Shown one piece after another: positions 11,864-19,469 of a stretch of DNA of 64,000 nt. The notes under the pieces were generated by a model, which saw only the letters and a list, made by a program, of their open reading frames with translations, was not told the DNA's origin and made no database searches. A program made the position numbers and the translations under genes. Source of the DNA: Stenotrophomonas sp. ATCM1_4 (GTDB lineage: Bacteria > Pseudomonadota > Gammaproteobacteria > Xanthomonadales > Xanthomonadaceae); NCBI RefSeq assembly GCF_004348115.1, contig NZ_QPFB01000001.1, positions 1,512,836 to 1,576,835 on the forward strand, given 5' to 3'. Within the stretch, counting starts at the first letter, position 1; every line of letters begins with the position of its first letter.

Positions 11864-12538
11864 GGTTGTGCCTGGATCGAAATGGAGTGAAAGGGAGGCG
11901 ACCCGCTTGCGCCACGTCACACGGTGCACCCGTCACCGGCCTCGGCGACGGCCTGCACGGCGACCAGGCTTTGCGAGGGCCGCCATTCTTTCAACCATGG
12001 CCATCGGAAACGATCAGCGATATCCGAATTCGTATGGAGAATTTCTAGGACCAGTCCCAGTTGGATGCCAAATCACCATCAATACTTGATCCCAGCTCGC
12101 ACATTCGGTTCCGACCGAAAGTACGTAGATGCATCCGTTCGGCTATGTGTCGATGATGAATGCCCTGCGCACACCTTCTCGATCAAGGCTGTTGCAGATC
12201 AAGAAAGTCGGCACTTCCGACTGATGGGGCGTCAACCGTCACGCGCTTCATTGACGAAGCAAGGTCCGGCGATGGAGACAACGCCTCCTGACCGGAGCCC
12301 AAGCGCCTCGGCCTTCACGCAGGAGGCAATGCACGCCCGCGGCGGCAGCCACCGTAACAGGCGAGCGCATCGACGCCTTGGGCTTCCCTGATCAGACAGC
12401 AGTGGTCACCGGTGAAGTGCAGTATGTCTACTGAAACCACCGTGTTCAGATGAACCGCTGCAAGAGCGCCCCCATCGGGACTTCGTGCGTCCGGACTCGC
12501 GTGGCATCACCGCAATCGGCGCCCTGCCCTGCAAAGGC
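11864..12538. other. Gene-poor, lower-GC stretch with a possible gene remnant
   Basis: Apart from the promoter elements near 12013-12059, this 675-bp gap has no supported gene. From about 12086 one frame reads like protein (IPARTFGSDRKYVDASVRLC and onward past 12220). A second frame, ending with a stop at 12432-12434, reads TGERIDALGFPDQTAVV then TGEVQYVY. The two could be one gene broken by an indel, or chance. Base composition is visibly less GC-rich than in the neighbours. Confidence 0.3.
12013..12059 (-). promoter_or_regulatory. Candidate operator upstream of adhesin 1 (site b)
   Basis: ATCAGCGATATCCGAATTC (12013-12031) differs from the pilin-upstream element at 6042-6060 in only two positions. 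The palindrome TAGGACCAGTCCCA (12046-12059) follows. The spacing between TCCGAA and TAGGAC is 17 bp. Confidence 0.6.
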
Positions 12539-12841
12539 CTACAACGGAGCCCGGTCGATGGCCGACAGCGGCTCGTTGACGACGAAGATCAATCCCCGCA
12601 CCTCCGAGATGCCGAACGTCGCCAGGCGTGCGGCGTGCATGTCGAGGTAGGCCTGCGCCTCTTCCCGGCCTTGGAACAGATAGACGCCACCGGCACGGCC
12701 GCTTGCCTCATCCTCGGTCCAGATCTTCCAGATCAGCCCCTTCTCCGTGGCGATCGATGCCGCCAGGTCCTGCATGGCGTGCGTCATCTCCACGCCCCAG
12801 GGGCCGGCATAGGCGAAGTCAACCTGGAGCAGATACTTCAC
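12539..12841 (-). CDS. YdhR-family monooxygenase-like protein
   Basis: A 100-residue protein close to E. coli YdhR in length and pattern: LLQVDFAYAGPWG at the start, GLIWKIWTEDE, then GGVYLFQGREEAQAYLDMH and FVVNEPLSAID at the end. YdhR is a dimeric ferredoxin-like-fold protein related to small aromatic monooxygenases; the true substrate is unknown. GTG at 12841 is chosen because AAAGGAG lies 5 bases upstream; the longer frame from 12925 lacks this. It sits between the two adhesin paralogs on the same strand with no evident functional link, so it may be a chance insertion that split a tandem duplication. Confidence 0.88.
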   Translation of the reverse strand: MKYLLQVDFAYAGPWGVEMTHAMQDLAASIATEKGLIWKIWTEDEASGRAGGVYLFQGREEAQAYLDMHAARLATFGISEVRGLIFVVNEPLSAIDRAPL

Positions 12842-12936
12842 GGGAACTCCTTTGGGTTTCGCTTCAAGGGAAGAGAGGAGATCGCCAAGTCTTCCGGCGA
12901 TCGGTCCTCTCACACCGACATCCATGTCCGAGCCGA

Positions 12937-13956
12937 TTATTCGTAGCTCAGGGTGAACGTGGCGCGCGCGTTGGCGGTGCCCGCCGAGACGACTGACCCG
13001 GTCCGAACATAGCGGGCCGACAGCGGGATGCTGTACTCACCGACGCCGGTCGATCCTGCCAACCAGCGATTCTCGGCATCGGAATGCTTGGAGTCAGGGC
13101 CGAAACGGATCACGTTGCCCTTGAAGAGTACCTGTACCCCCAGTCCACTCGCCGTTGAGTCGGCACTGAGTTTCAACGCATCATCCCGATTCTCCGGATC
13201 GCTCTGGTCAGTGAGCACGGCATGCACATCGACCTTCGACCCCGCTGCGCCGCCGGCACACTTCACGCCAATGGCGAGATCGCCCGCCGCCGATACCGAA
13301 CCCATCTCGGTGAACTGGCTTCTGTACACCGGCGCCATCGACACGCTCACCAGCGGCGTAGTCACCTGGCAGGTAGGGATGCTGATTTCCAGCTTTGGAC
13401 CGTAAATGGTGAAGCGCGTAAAGACAGTGAGATAGTTGGTGCCCACGCCCGCTTCGGCAATTTCGGTGCGGGCATAGATGGTCGGCAGGGTCCCAGGCGC
13501 CGGTATGGGGCCGATCTTGACCAGCTGGAGAATTGCCTTGCTCGGAGACGGTATGTACGTTGCGGGAGTCAAGGTGCCCTCGTAGGGAAACCACCTTCCG
13601 ATGGGGTGCGCAAAGCGTATACCGATCCCCGGGACGCCTGTGTCATAGACATTGTCACCCAGATGGGTCAGGCCGGTGATCAACGTGACGGTGGGCGACG
13701 CGGTACCGGAGCACCTGACCGTCGCCTTCCAGTTCAAATACATCGTGGGTTCCAACTCTGCCAGGACCGCTCCGTCCGGTGCATTCGGATTGATCTTCAC
13801 GGTCGTCCCCGATGCCTGCGCGACGAACTGAGGCGATCCAACATTGGTCGAAGTGTCATTGGACGAAGTACAGTAAATCGCTGCCTTTGCCGTTGCCGGC
13901 ATTACCATGGCGGCTATCACGAACAGCCACGCGGACGGGAATTTGCAGGCTTTCAT
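12937..13956 (-). CDS. Two-domain fimbrial adhesin/tip protein (paralog 2)
   Basis: A 339-residue exported protein with a signal peptide ending near ATAKA. It has the same plan as the gene at 10865: an N-terminal domain with GVPGIGIRFAHPIG (compare GIPGVGIRFYFNG), and a C-terminal pilin-like domain from CQVTTPLVSVSMA to the final FTLSYE. The shared segments LTDQSDPENR/LMDQSDPANR and GLGVQVLFKG/GVGLQVLHGG show duplication followed by strong divergence of the N-terminal halves. The ATG has no rival start. Its upstream region carries a palindromic box like the other fimbrial promoters. The two paralogs could give alternative tip specificities. Confidence 0.87.
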   Translation of the reverse strand: MKACKFPSAWLFVIAAMVMPATAKAAIYCTSSNDTSTNVGSPQFVAQASGTTVKINPNAPDGAVLAELEPTMYLNWKATVRCSGTASPTVTLITGLTHLGDNVYDTGVPGIGIRFAHPIGRWFPYEGTLTPATYIPSPSKAILQLVKIGPIPAPGTLPTIYARTEIAEAGVGTNYLTVFTRFTIYGPKLEISIPTCQVTTPLVSVSMAPVYRSQFTEMGSVSAAGDLAIGVKCAGGAAGSKVDVHAVLTDQSDPENRDDALKLSADSTASGLGVQVLFKGNVIRFGPDSKHSDAENRWLAGSTGVGEYSIPLSARYVRTGSVVSAGTANARATFTLSYE

Positions 13957-14139
13957 TGGACTACTCCATAGGTTCCAGTGATGAGGAAGCGGGCGTATCG
14001 CAATGAGAGCGCCCAGGTTTCATCGCACTGGCCCAAAGCCATGCGCGCTGCAGGAAGCCACCGTCGAACAACGGGTTCGCAGGAGAGTTCGTTGCCGTGC
14101 AATTGTTTCAATCGCACGGCGATACTTCGATCAGCCCGG

Positions 14140-14176
14140 CCCCAATATGGGGTGCGCACCCTTAGGAAAAGTCCTA
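14140..14176 (-). promoter_or_regulatory. Nested palindromes upstream of adhesin 2 (site d)
   Basis: CCCC-AATAT-GGGG (14140-14152), GGGTGCGCACCC (14150-14161) and TAGGAAAAGTCCTA (14163-14176) lie end to end. CCCCAA and TAGGAA are 17 bp apart, the spacing seen between TCCGAA and TAGGAC upstream of adhesin 1. Read toward the gene the half-site is TTCCTA. Confidence 0.45.
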
Positions 14177-14584
14177 TCTCAGACACCCCTGCAGTGATCG
14201 CGATACCGGTACCGGTCCGCATGCATGCGTGCGTGCGTAGTGCTACGTCCACACGTACGACTGACGCAGCACGTGTCGCCCGCCGGCAAGCGCGATGTCT
14301 CGCTAGGGGATCTATTCACTTCACATGCAGGGTGCATCGTGGCGCTGGCCTGACGGGGCCAAGGATGCGCATCCGGATCCGTGCGAGGAGTCATTCCCTT
14401 CGATGGGACTGAGCGGGAATGCCACGGCATCGTGTCCCTGTGCGGTCCACGGCCATCGTGGAGTTCATTCACGCCTGGCGCGCGATTGTCCCGGTCACGG
14501 GCAGCATTGTCCCAGGGATGAAATGTGCCAAAGCGGACATGCGGTGACAGCACCTCGTCCCCGCACCCTGCCGTCGCATGCGGA

Positions 14585-14604
14585 GCGCTGCCGACGTGCA
14601 GCGC
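14585..14604 (-). terminator. Hairpin downstream of the ferredoxin-NADP reductase gene
   Basis: GCGCTGC-CGACGT-GCAGCGC forms a 7-bp stem 15 bp after the stop codon at 14620. There is no long T-run. Confidence 0.4.
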
Positions 14605-14619
14605 CCGATCAGACCGGCC

Positions 14620-15369
14620 TTACTTACTGCTGACGTACTTCTCGCGGCGGATCTGCGGCGGCGGCAGGCCGGCGGCCTTCAGCAGCTCGGCGCAGGCATC
14701 GACCATGTCCGGGTTGCCGCACAGGTAGGTGATGTCGCGCGTCGGGTCCGGGCCGATCTCGGCCAGTTGCTGCTGCACGTAGCCCTTGCGCACATCCGGG
14801 TGCGGGTCGGCCGGCAGCTCGCGCGACAGGCAGGGCATGTAGCGGAACCCCGGGGTGGCCTCGGCGAAGGCACGGAAGTCCTCGCTGTAGAGCAGTTCCT
14901 GCGGGGTGCGGGCGCCCTGCAGCAGCACCACTTCCACGCCGCGCTCGGCGATGGCCCGGCGCAGCAGCGGCAGCATCGAGCGGTACGGGGTAACGCCGGT
15001 ACCGGTGGCGATCAGCAGGTAGCGGCCGTTGTGGTCGCCGGGGTTCAGGCAGAAGCGCCCGAACGGGCCGCTGCCGGTCAGGTGGCCGCCCAGCTCCAGC
15101 CCCTCGAACAGGGCCGTGGCGGCGCCGCCGGGCACGAAGCTGACCGCGATTTCCACCGCCTCACCCGGGCCCAACGCGTGGTCGTGGATGGTGGCCAGCG
15201 AGTAGCTGCGCTTGGTCGCGGTGCCGTCGGCGTACTCGAAGTGAACCTGAATGAACTGGCCGGGCTGGAAATCCAGCGGTTGCCCATCGTCACGGACGAA
15301 CTGGTAGTGGCCAACGGTGGGCGCCAGCATGCGGCGTCCGACCAGCTTGAGGGGGAATTGGGCAGGCAC
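14620..15369 (-). CDS. fpr: Ferredoxin--NADP(+) reductase
   Basis: A 249-residue flavoprotein that moves electrons between NADPH and ferredoxin/flavodoxin, important in oxidative stress and Fe-S supply. The FAD-binding segment RSYSLATIHD (RxYS type) is near residue 54. The NADP-binding segment LLIATGTGVTPYRSML follows, with YLCGNPDMVDA and the C-terminal REKYVSSK typical of bacterial Fpr. Length matches the family. It is divergent from the ABC transporter gene at 15468. Confidence 0.93.
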   Translation of the reverse strand: MPAQFPLKLVGRRMLAPTVGHYQFVRDDGQPLDFQPGQFIQVHFEYADGTATKRSYSLATIHDHALGPGEAVEIAVSFVPGGAATALFEGLELGGHLTGSGPFGRFCLNPGDHNGRYLLIATGTGVTPYRSMLPLLRRAIAERGVEVVLLQGARTPQELLYSEDFRAFAEATPGFRYMPCLSRELPADPHPDVRKGYVQQQLAEIGPDPTRDITYLCGNPDMVDACAELLKAAGLPPPQIRREKYVSSK

Positions 15370-15412
15370 GAAGGGAAAGCTGTGTTTGACCGGGCAAAGC
15401 CGCAGGGCCTTC

Positions 15413-15418
15413 TATAAT
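15413..15418 (+). promoter_or_regulatory. Consensus -10 element upstream of the ABC transporter genes
   Basis: TATAAT is a perfect -10 hexamer 50 bp upstream of the ATPase start. The best -35 candidate, TTGACC at 15386, is 21 bp away, longer than optimal, and lies in the region shared with the divergent fpr promoter. Confidence 0.55.
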
Positions 15419-15467
15419 ACCGCTTTGCATTCACGCGGCGCCGCAGACCCGGCGCGAAGGCCCGAGC

Positions 15468-16418
15468 TTGGACTCCCGAATCCCCCCCGCAGCCCCCGCG
15501 CTGCGCATCACCGATCTGCGCAAGACCTACGACAACGGCGTGCAGGCCCTGAAGGGCGTGTCGCTGGAAGTAGCCCCGGGCGATTTCTTCGCCCTGCTCG
15601 GCCCCAACGGTGCCGGCAAGTCGACCATGATCGGCATCATCTCCTCGCTGGTAAACCTCAGCGAAGGCCAGGTGGAGGTCTTCGGTAGCGACCTGGTCAG
15701 CCAGCGCAGCGCGACCATGCGCCTGATCGGCCTGGTGCCGCAGGAGATCAACTTCAACCTGTTCGAGAAGCCCTTCGACATCCTGGTCAACTACGCCGGC
15801 TTCTACGGCATCCCGCGCGCCGAGGCCGAGGTCCGCGCCGAGCAGGAGCTCAAGCGCGCGCACCTGTGGAACAAGGCGCAGATGATGAGCCGCACGCTGT
15901 CCGGCGGCATGAAGCGGCGGCTGATGATCGCCCGCGCGATGATGACCCGCCCGCGCCTGCTGATCCTGGACGAGCCCACCGCCGGCGTGGACATCGAGAT
16001 CCGCCGCGACATGTGGAAGACGCTGCAGGAGATCAACGCCGCCGGCACCACCATCATCCTCACCACGCACTACCTGGAGGAAGCCGAGCAGCTGTGCCGC
16101 AACCTGGCCATCATCAACCACGGCCGCATCGTCGAGCAGGGCCCGATGCGCGGCCTGCTGGCCAAGCTGGACGTGGAAGGCTTCATCTTCGACATCGACG
16201 GTGAACTGCCGGCGCAGCTGCCGCACATCGAAGGCGCCACGCTGCTGGCCACCGACACGCACACGCTGGACCTGGACATGCCGCGGGCGATGGACCTCAA
16301 CCGCGTGTTCGACACCTTCAACGCCGCCGGCATCCGCGTGCGCTCGATGCGCACCAAGAGCAACCGCCTGGAAGAGCTGTTCGTGCGCCTGACCGGCAAC
16401 CTGGAGAACAACGCATGA
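15468..16418 (+). CDS. ABC transporter ATP-binding protein (YadG-like)
   Basis: A 316-residue ATPase with Walker A (LLGPNGAGKST), Q-loop (VPQE), signature (LSGGMKRRLMIARAM), Walker B (LLILDEPTAGVD) and switch His (TTHYLEEAEQL). The C-terminal extension is typical of drug/polysaccharide-export-type ATPases that pair with ABC-2 permeases. The start is a TTG at 15468 with GAAGG upstream; no ATG gives the full N-terminus. It overlaps the permease gene by 4 bases (ATGA). Substrate is unknown; the pair resembles E. coli YadG/YadH. Confidence 0.93.
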   Translation: MDSRIPPAAPALRITDLRKTYDNGVQALKGVSLEVAPGDFFALLGPNGAGKSTMIGIISSLVNLSEGQVEVFGSDLVSQRSATMRLIGLVPQEINFNLFEKPFDILVNYAGFYGIPRAEAEVRAEQELKRAHLWNKAQMMSRTLSGGMKRRLMIARAMMTRPRLLILDEPTAGVDIEIRRDMWKTLQEINAAGTTIILTTHYLEEAEQLCRNLAIINHGRIVEQGPMRGLLAKLDVEGFIFDIDGELPAQLPHIEGATLLATDTHTLDLDMPRAMDLNRVFDTFNAAGIRVRSMRTKSNRLEELFVRLTGNLENNA

Positions 16419-17221
16419 ACACCTCCGTCACGTCCTCTTCCGAGACCGCCACCGGTTCGCGCAACTGGGTGGCGCTGGGCACCATCGTCCGCCGCGAGAT
16501 CAACCGCATCCTGCGCATCTGGGGCCAGACCCTGGTGCCGCCGGCGATCACCATGACCCTGTACTTCCTGATCTTCGGCGGCCTGATCGGCTCGCGCATC
16601 GGCGAGATGGGCGGCTACAGCTACATGCAGTTCATCGTGCCGGGCCTGGTGATGATGAGCGTGATCCAGAACAGCTACGGCAACATCAGCTCCTCGTTCT
16701 TCGGCGCCAAGTTCGGCCGCCACATCGAGGAGCTGCTGGTCAGCCCGATGCCGAACTGGGTGATCCTGGGCGGCTACGTGGCCGGTGCGGTGGTACGCGG
16801 CCTGATGGTCGGCGTGATCGTGCTGGTCATCGCGATGTTCTTCACCCCGGTGCGCATCCCGCACCCGCTGGTGACGCTGAGCACGGTGTTGCTGGGCGCG
16901 ACCATCTTCTCGCTGGCCGGCTTCATCAATGCCGTCTACGCCAAGAAGTTCGATGACGTGGCGATCGTGCCGACCTTCATCCTGACCCCGCTGACCTACC
17001 TGGGCGGCGTGTTCTATTCGGTCACGCTGCTGCCGGGCTGGGCGCAGGCCCTGACCCACGCCAACCCGATCTTCTACATGGTCAACGCGTTCCGCTTCGG
17101 CCTGCTGGGCAGCAGCGACGTGCCGCTGTGGGTCTCCTACACGCTGATGCTGGGCTTCGTCGCCGCACTCACCGCCTTGGCACTGTGGCTGCTCAAGCGT
17201 GGTGTTGGCCTGCGCAGTTGA
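16415..17221 (+). CDS. ABC-2 type permease (YadH-like)
   Basis: A 268-residue ABC-2 membrane protein with about six hydrophobic segments, including VPPAITMTLYFLIFGGLIG, a long stretch near residue 120 (GVIVLVIAMFF) and the C-terminal LMLGFVAALTALALWLL. The motif PLTYLGGVFYSVTLLP is characteristic of the family. It is translationally coupled to the ATPase by the ATGA overlap and followed by a strong terminator, so the two genes form a complete operon. Confidence 0.92.
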   Translation: MNTSVTSSSETATGSRNWVALGTIVRREINRILRIWGQTLVPPAITMTLYFLIFGGLIGSRIGEMGGYSYMQFIVPGLVMMSVIQNSYGNISSSFFGAKFGRHIEELLVSPMPNWVILGGYVAGAVVRGLMVGVIVLVIAMFFTPVRIPHPLVTLSTVLLGATIFSLAGFINAVYAKKFDDVAIVPTFILTPLTYLGGVFYSVTLLPGWAQALTHANPIFYMVNAFRFGLLGSSDVPLWVSYTLMLGFVAALTALALWLLKRGVGLRS

Positions 17222-17243
17222 GCTGGCTGGGTTGTTCTGCACG

Positions 17244-17272
17244 AACGGCGCCGGAAGGCGCCGTTTGCTTTT
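17244..17272 (+). terminator. Rho-independent terminator of the ABC operon
   Basis: A 9-bp stem (AACGGCGCC) with GGAA loop is followed by TGCTTTTG, 22 bp after the permease stop. Confidence 0.85.
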
Positions 17273-17294
17273 GCGCTTCTGTTGTTGCGCTCTT

Positions 17295-17412
17295 GTAGGC
17301 GCGGCTTCAGCCGCGAAGCTGGTGGTGCTGCAGCCGCCGGAACAACTGCAGTTGCGGATGAAATGACGAGCGGAACCATTGCCAGCTCCGCGGCGGACGC
17401 CGCTCCCGCAGG
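17295..17412. repeat. Inverted pair of REP-like palindromes
   Basis: The first unit starts GTAGGCGCGGCTTCAGCCGC (17295-17314). The second, at 17385-17412, is an inverted relative (GCGGCG-TC-CGCCGC stem). This is the REP-doublet arrangement found between genes of pseudomonads and xanthomonads. It lies between the ABC operon and panE. Confidence 0.6.
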
Positions 17413-17484
17413 GGCGCACCGTGCTGTCGCTTGCGCCTATCATGGCCCCACTCGCTTCCTGTTGATGGATGGACGTTCAATCCC

Positions 17485-18423
17485 ATGCGTATCCTGATCC
17501 TTGGCGCCGGTGGCACCGGCGGTTACTTCGGCGGCCGGCTGGCGCAGGCCGGCGTTGATGTCACCTTCCTGGTGCGGGCCAACCGCGCCGCGCAGCTCGA
17601 CCGCGATGGCTTGGTGATCCGCAGCCCGTTGGGTGATGCGGCGTTCCCGGTCGCACACGTCACCGCCGAGGCGCTGCCGGAACTGGCCCGACAGCGCCCC
17701 TTCGACCTGGTCATCCTGAGCTGCAAGGCCTATGACCTGGACAGCTCGATCGATGCCATCGCGCCGGCGGTGGGCCCGAAGACCACGGTGTTGCCGATCC
17801 TCAATGGCCTGCGCCACTACGCGGCGCTGGACGCGCGCTTCGGCCGCGACCGTGTGCTGGGCGGGTTGTGCTTCATCAGCGCCACCAAGGCCGGGGACGG
17901 CGCAGTGCTGCACCTGGACAAGCCGGCCAAGCTGACCTTCGGCGAGCGTGATGGCGGTACCGCCAGCGCGCGCGTCGCGGCATTGGCCGCGGCCTGCGCC
18001 CAGGCCGGCATCGACCATGTCGCCTCCGAGGACATCGCACGCGAGCAATGGGTGAAGTACACCTTCCTGGCCACGCTGGCGGCCGGCACCTGCCTGATGC
18101 GGGGTGACGTCGGCAGCATCGTCGCCACCGACCACGGCACCGCATTGATGCAGGCGCTGTACGCCGAATGCCTGGCGGTGGCCGCGCACGCCGGCCAGCC
18201 AATCCCGTCGACCGCCCAGCAGATCGCGCTGGGGGCGGTGACCAAGGCCGGCTCGCCGATCAAGGCCTCGATGCTGCGCGACCTGGAAGCCGGCCAGCGG
18301 GTGGAAGCGGCGCACATCGTCGGCGACATGCTCGACCGCGCGTGCGCCGCCGGGCAGACCGCCCCGCTGCTGCAGGCTGCCTACTGCCACCTGCAGGTCT
18401 ACCAGGCGCAGCGCGGCGATTGA
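17485..18423 (+). CDS. panE: 2-dehydropantoate 2-reductase family protein
   Basis: A 312-residue NADPH-dependent ketopantoate reductase-like enzyme that would reduce 2-dehydropantoate to pantoate for pantothenate/CoA synthesis. The N-terminal Rossmann motif is ILGAGGTGGYFGGRLA (residues 5-20); SCKAYD matches the family K-containing motif after the sheet; WVKYTF carries the conserved helical Lys. The C-terminal stretch SMLRDLEAG is characteristic. ATG at 17485 is chosen; the open frame extends upstream without support. Paralogs of this family are common, so the symbol is a family-level call. Confidence 0.85.
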   Translation: MRILILGAGGTGGYFGGRLAQAGVDVTFLVRANRAAQLDRDGLVIRSPLGDAAFPVAHVTAEALPELARQRPFDLVILSCKAYDLDSSIDAIAPAVGPKTTVLPILNGLRHYAALDARFGRDRVLGGLCFISATKAGDGAVLHLDKPAKLTFGERDGGTASARVAALAAACAQAGIDHVASEDIAREQWVKYTFLATLAAGTCLMRGDVGSIVATDHGTALMQALYAECLAVAAHAGQPIPSTAQQIALGAVTKAGSPIKASMLRDLEAGQRVEAAHIVGDMLDRACAAGQTAPLLQAAYCHLQVYQAQRGD

Positions 18424-18432
18424 ACCGCGTGC

Positions 18433-19224
18433 TCAGCCCGGCAGGCGAAAGAACGCACGCGTGGCGGCGGTGGCGTTGGCAGCGGTGACGGCCACGTCCT
18501 CGCCACGGTCGCGCGCCAGCTCCTGGACGATATGCGACAGGAACGCCGGCTCGTTGCGGCGGTCCTTGGGCATCGGCTTGAGCGTGCGCGGCAGCAGGTA
18601 GGGCGCGTCGGTCTCGATCATCAGCCGCTCGGCCGGGATGTGCTTGACCAGCTCGCGCAGGTGCGCGCCGCGACGTTCATCGCACAGCCAACCGGTGATG
18701 CCGATGTAGTAGTCGCGGTCCAGGTAATCGAACAGGTCGCCGCGCTCGGCGGTGAAACAGTGCACCACCGCCGGACCAAGCTGGCCGTCGAAGTTCTTCA
18801 TCATCGCGATGAAGTCATCGTGGGCGTCACGCTGGTGCAGGAACAGCGGCTTGGCGGTGTCCACGGCGATCTGCAGCTGGCGTTCGAAGGCCTTGCGCTG
18901 CGCCGGGCGCGGCGAGAAATCACGGTTGTAGTCCAGCCCGCATTCGCCCACCGCGACCACTTCCGGGTGCACGTGCAGCGCACGCATCTCCGCATCGCAC
19001 TCATCGGTGTACTCACTGGCGTGATGCGGGTGCACGCCGGCGGTGGCGTACAGGAAGCCGGGGTGGCGTCGCGCCAGTTCCAGTGCCTGCGGCGAATGCT
19101 CGCGGCTGGCGCCGGTGACCACCATCTGCACCACGCCGGCGGCGCGGGCGCGCTCCAGCACCGCGTCAAGGTCGCGTTCGAAGGAGTCATGGGTGAGGTT
19201 GGCGCCGATGTCGATCAGTTGCAT
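18433..19224 (-). CDS. tatD: TatD-family metal-dependent DNase
   Basis: A 263-residue TIM-barrel hydrolase of the amidohydrolase fold with 3'-5' exonuclease activity in its homologs. It begins QLIDIGANLTHDSFERD, the TatD-proper pattern rather than the DxHxH of YcfH. Metal-binding elements are seen in VAVGECGLDYNRD (E, D), FLHQRDAHDD (H), VVHCFTA (H) and MIETDAPYL (D). It converges with panE and is preceded by a palindromic repeat element. Confidence 0.92.
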   Translation of the reverse strand: MQLIDIGANLTHDSFERDLDAVLERARAAGVVQMVVTGASREHSPQALELARRHPGFLYATAGVHPHHASEYTDECDAEMRALHVHPEVVAVGECGLDYNRDFSPRPAQRKAFERQLQIAVDTAKPLFLHQRDAHDDFIAMMKNFDGQLGPAVVHCFTAERGDLFDYLDRDYYIGITGWLCDERRGAHLRELVKHIPAERLMIETDAPYLLPRTLKPMPKDRRNEPAFLSHIVQELARDRGEDVAVTAANATAATRAFFRLPG

Positions 19225-19292
19225 GGAACGGGAACCGGAAAGCGGTAAAGGCGGTAATTGTAGTCGTTGTGCCGGGGGCGCCCACGGCGTGC

Positions 19293-19426
19293 GGCTTACC
19301 CCTCCCCAGCCCTCCCCTGCTACGCAAGGGAGGGAGCGGCTTCACGCGCCTGGACAGATCACAGCAGGTAGCGTTTTGCCCCCTCCCTTTCGCGTAGCGA
19401 AGGGGAGGGCCGGGGAGGGGTAAGCC
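19293..19426. repeat. Dispersed GC-rich palindromic repeat, copy A
   Basis: A 134-bp element with terminal inverted repeat GGCTTACCCCTCCCC extending to about 25 near-matching bases per arm. Each half holds an internal CCTCCC...GGGAGGG hairpin. It is related to copies at 33052, 40338 and 58814, and fills the tatD-hrpB divergent gap. Confidence 0.75.
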
Positions 19427-19469
19427 CTTAACGCATGGCTCCACGTCATCGGCCTTCTACAATGCACGC

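Larger units (their letters stand above)
13957..14619. other. Long intergenic region upstream of adhesin 2
   Basis: No gene is supported in these 663 bp. They hold the palindromic promoter cluster at 14140-14176, a GCATGCATGCGTGCGTGCGT simple-repeat tract near 14219, and the fpr terminator at 14585. GC content is lower than in flanking genes. Short open frames on both strands have no recognisable product or ribosome-binding site. Confidence 0.4.

Noticed and set aside
12485..12946. 153-codon frame on the + strand
   Set aside because: It is the antisense shadow of the YdhR-like gene, which has strong homology and a good ribosome-binding site on the other strand.
14219..14240. Phase-variation repeat (GCAT/GCGT tract) controlling adhesin 2
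   Set aside because: The units are few and imperfect, and the tract lies over 250 bp from the gene, so slippage control is not supported.
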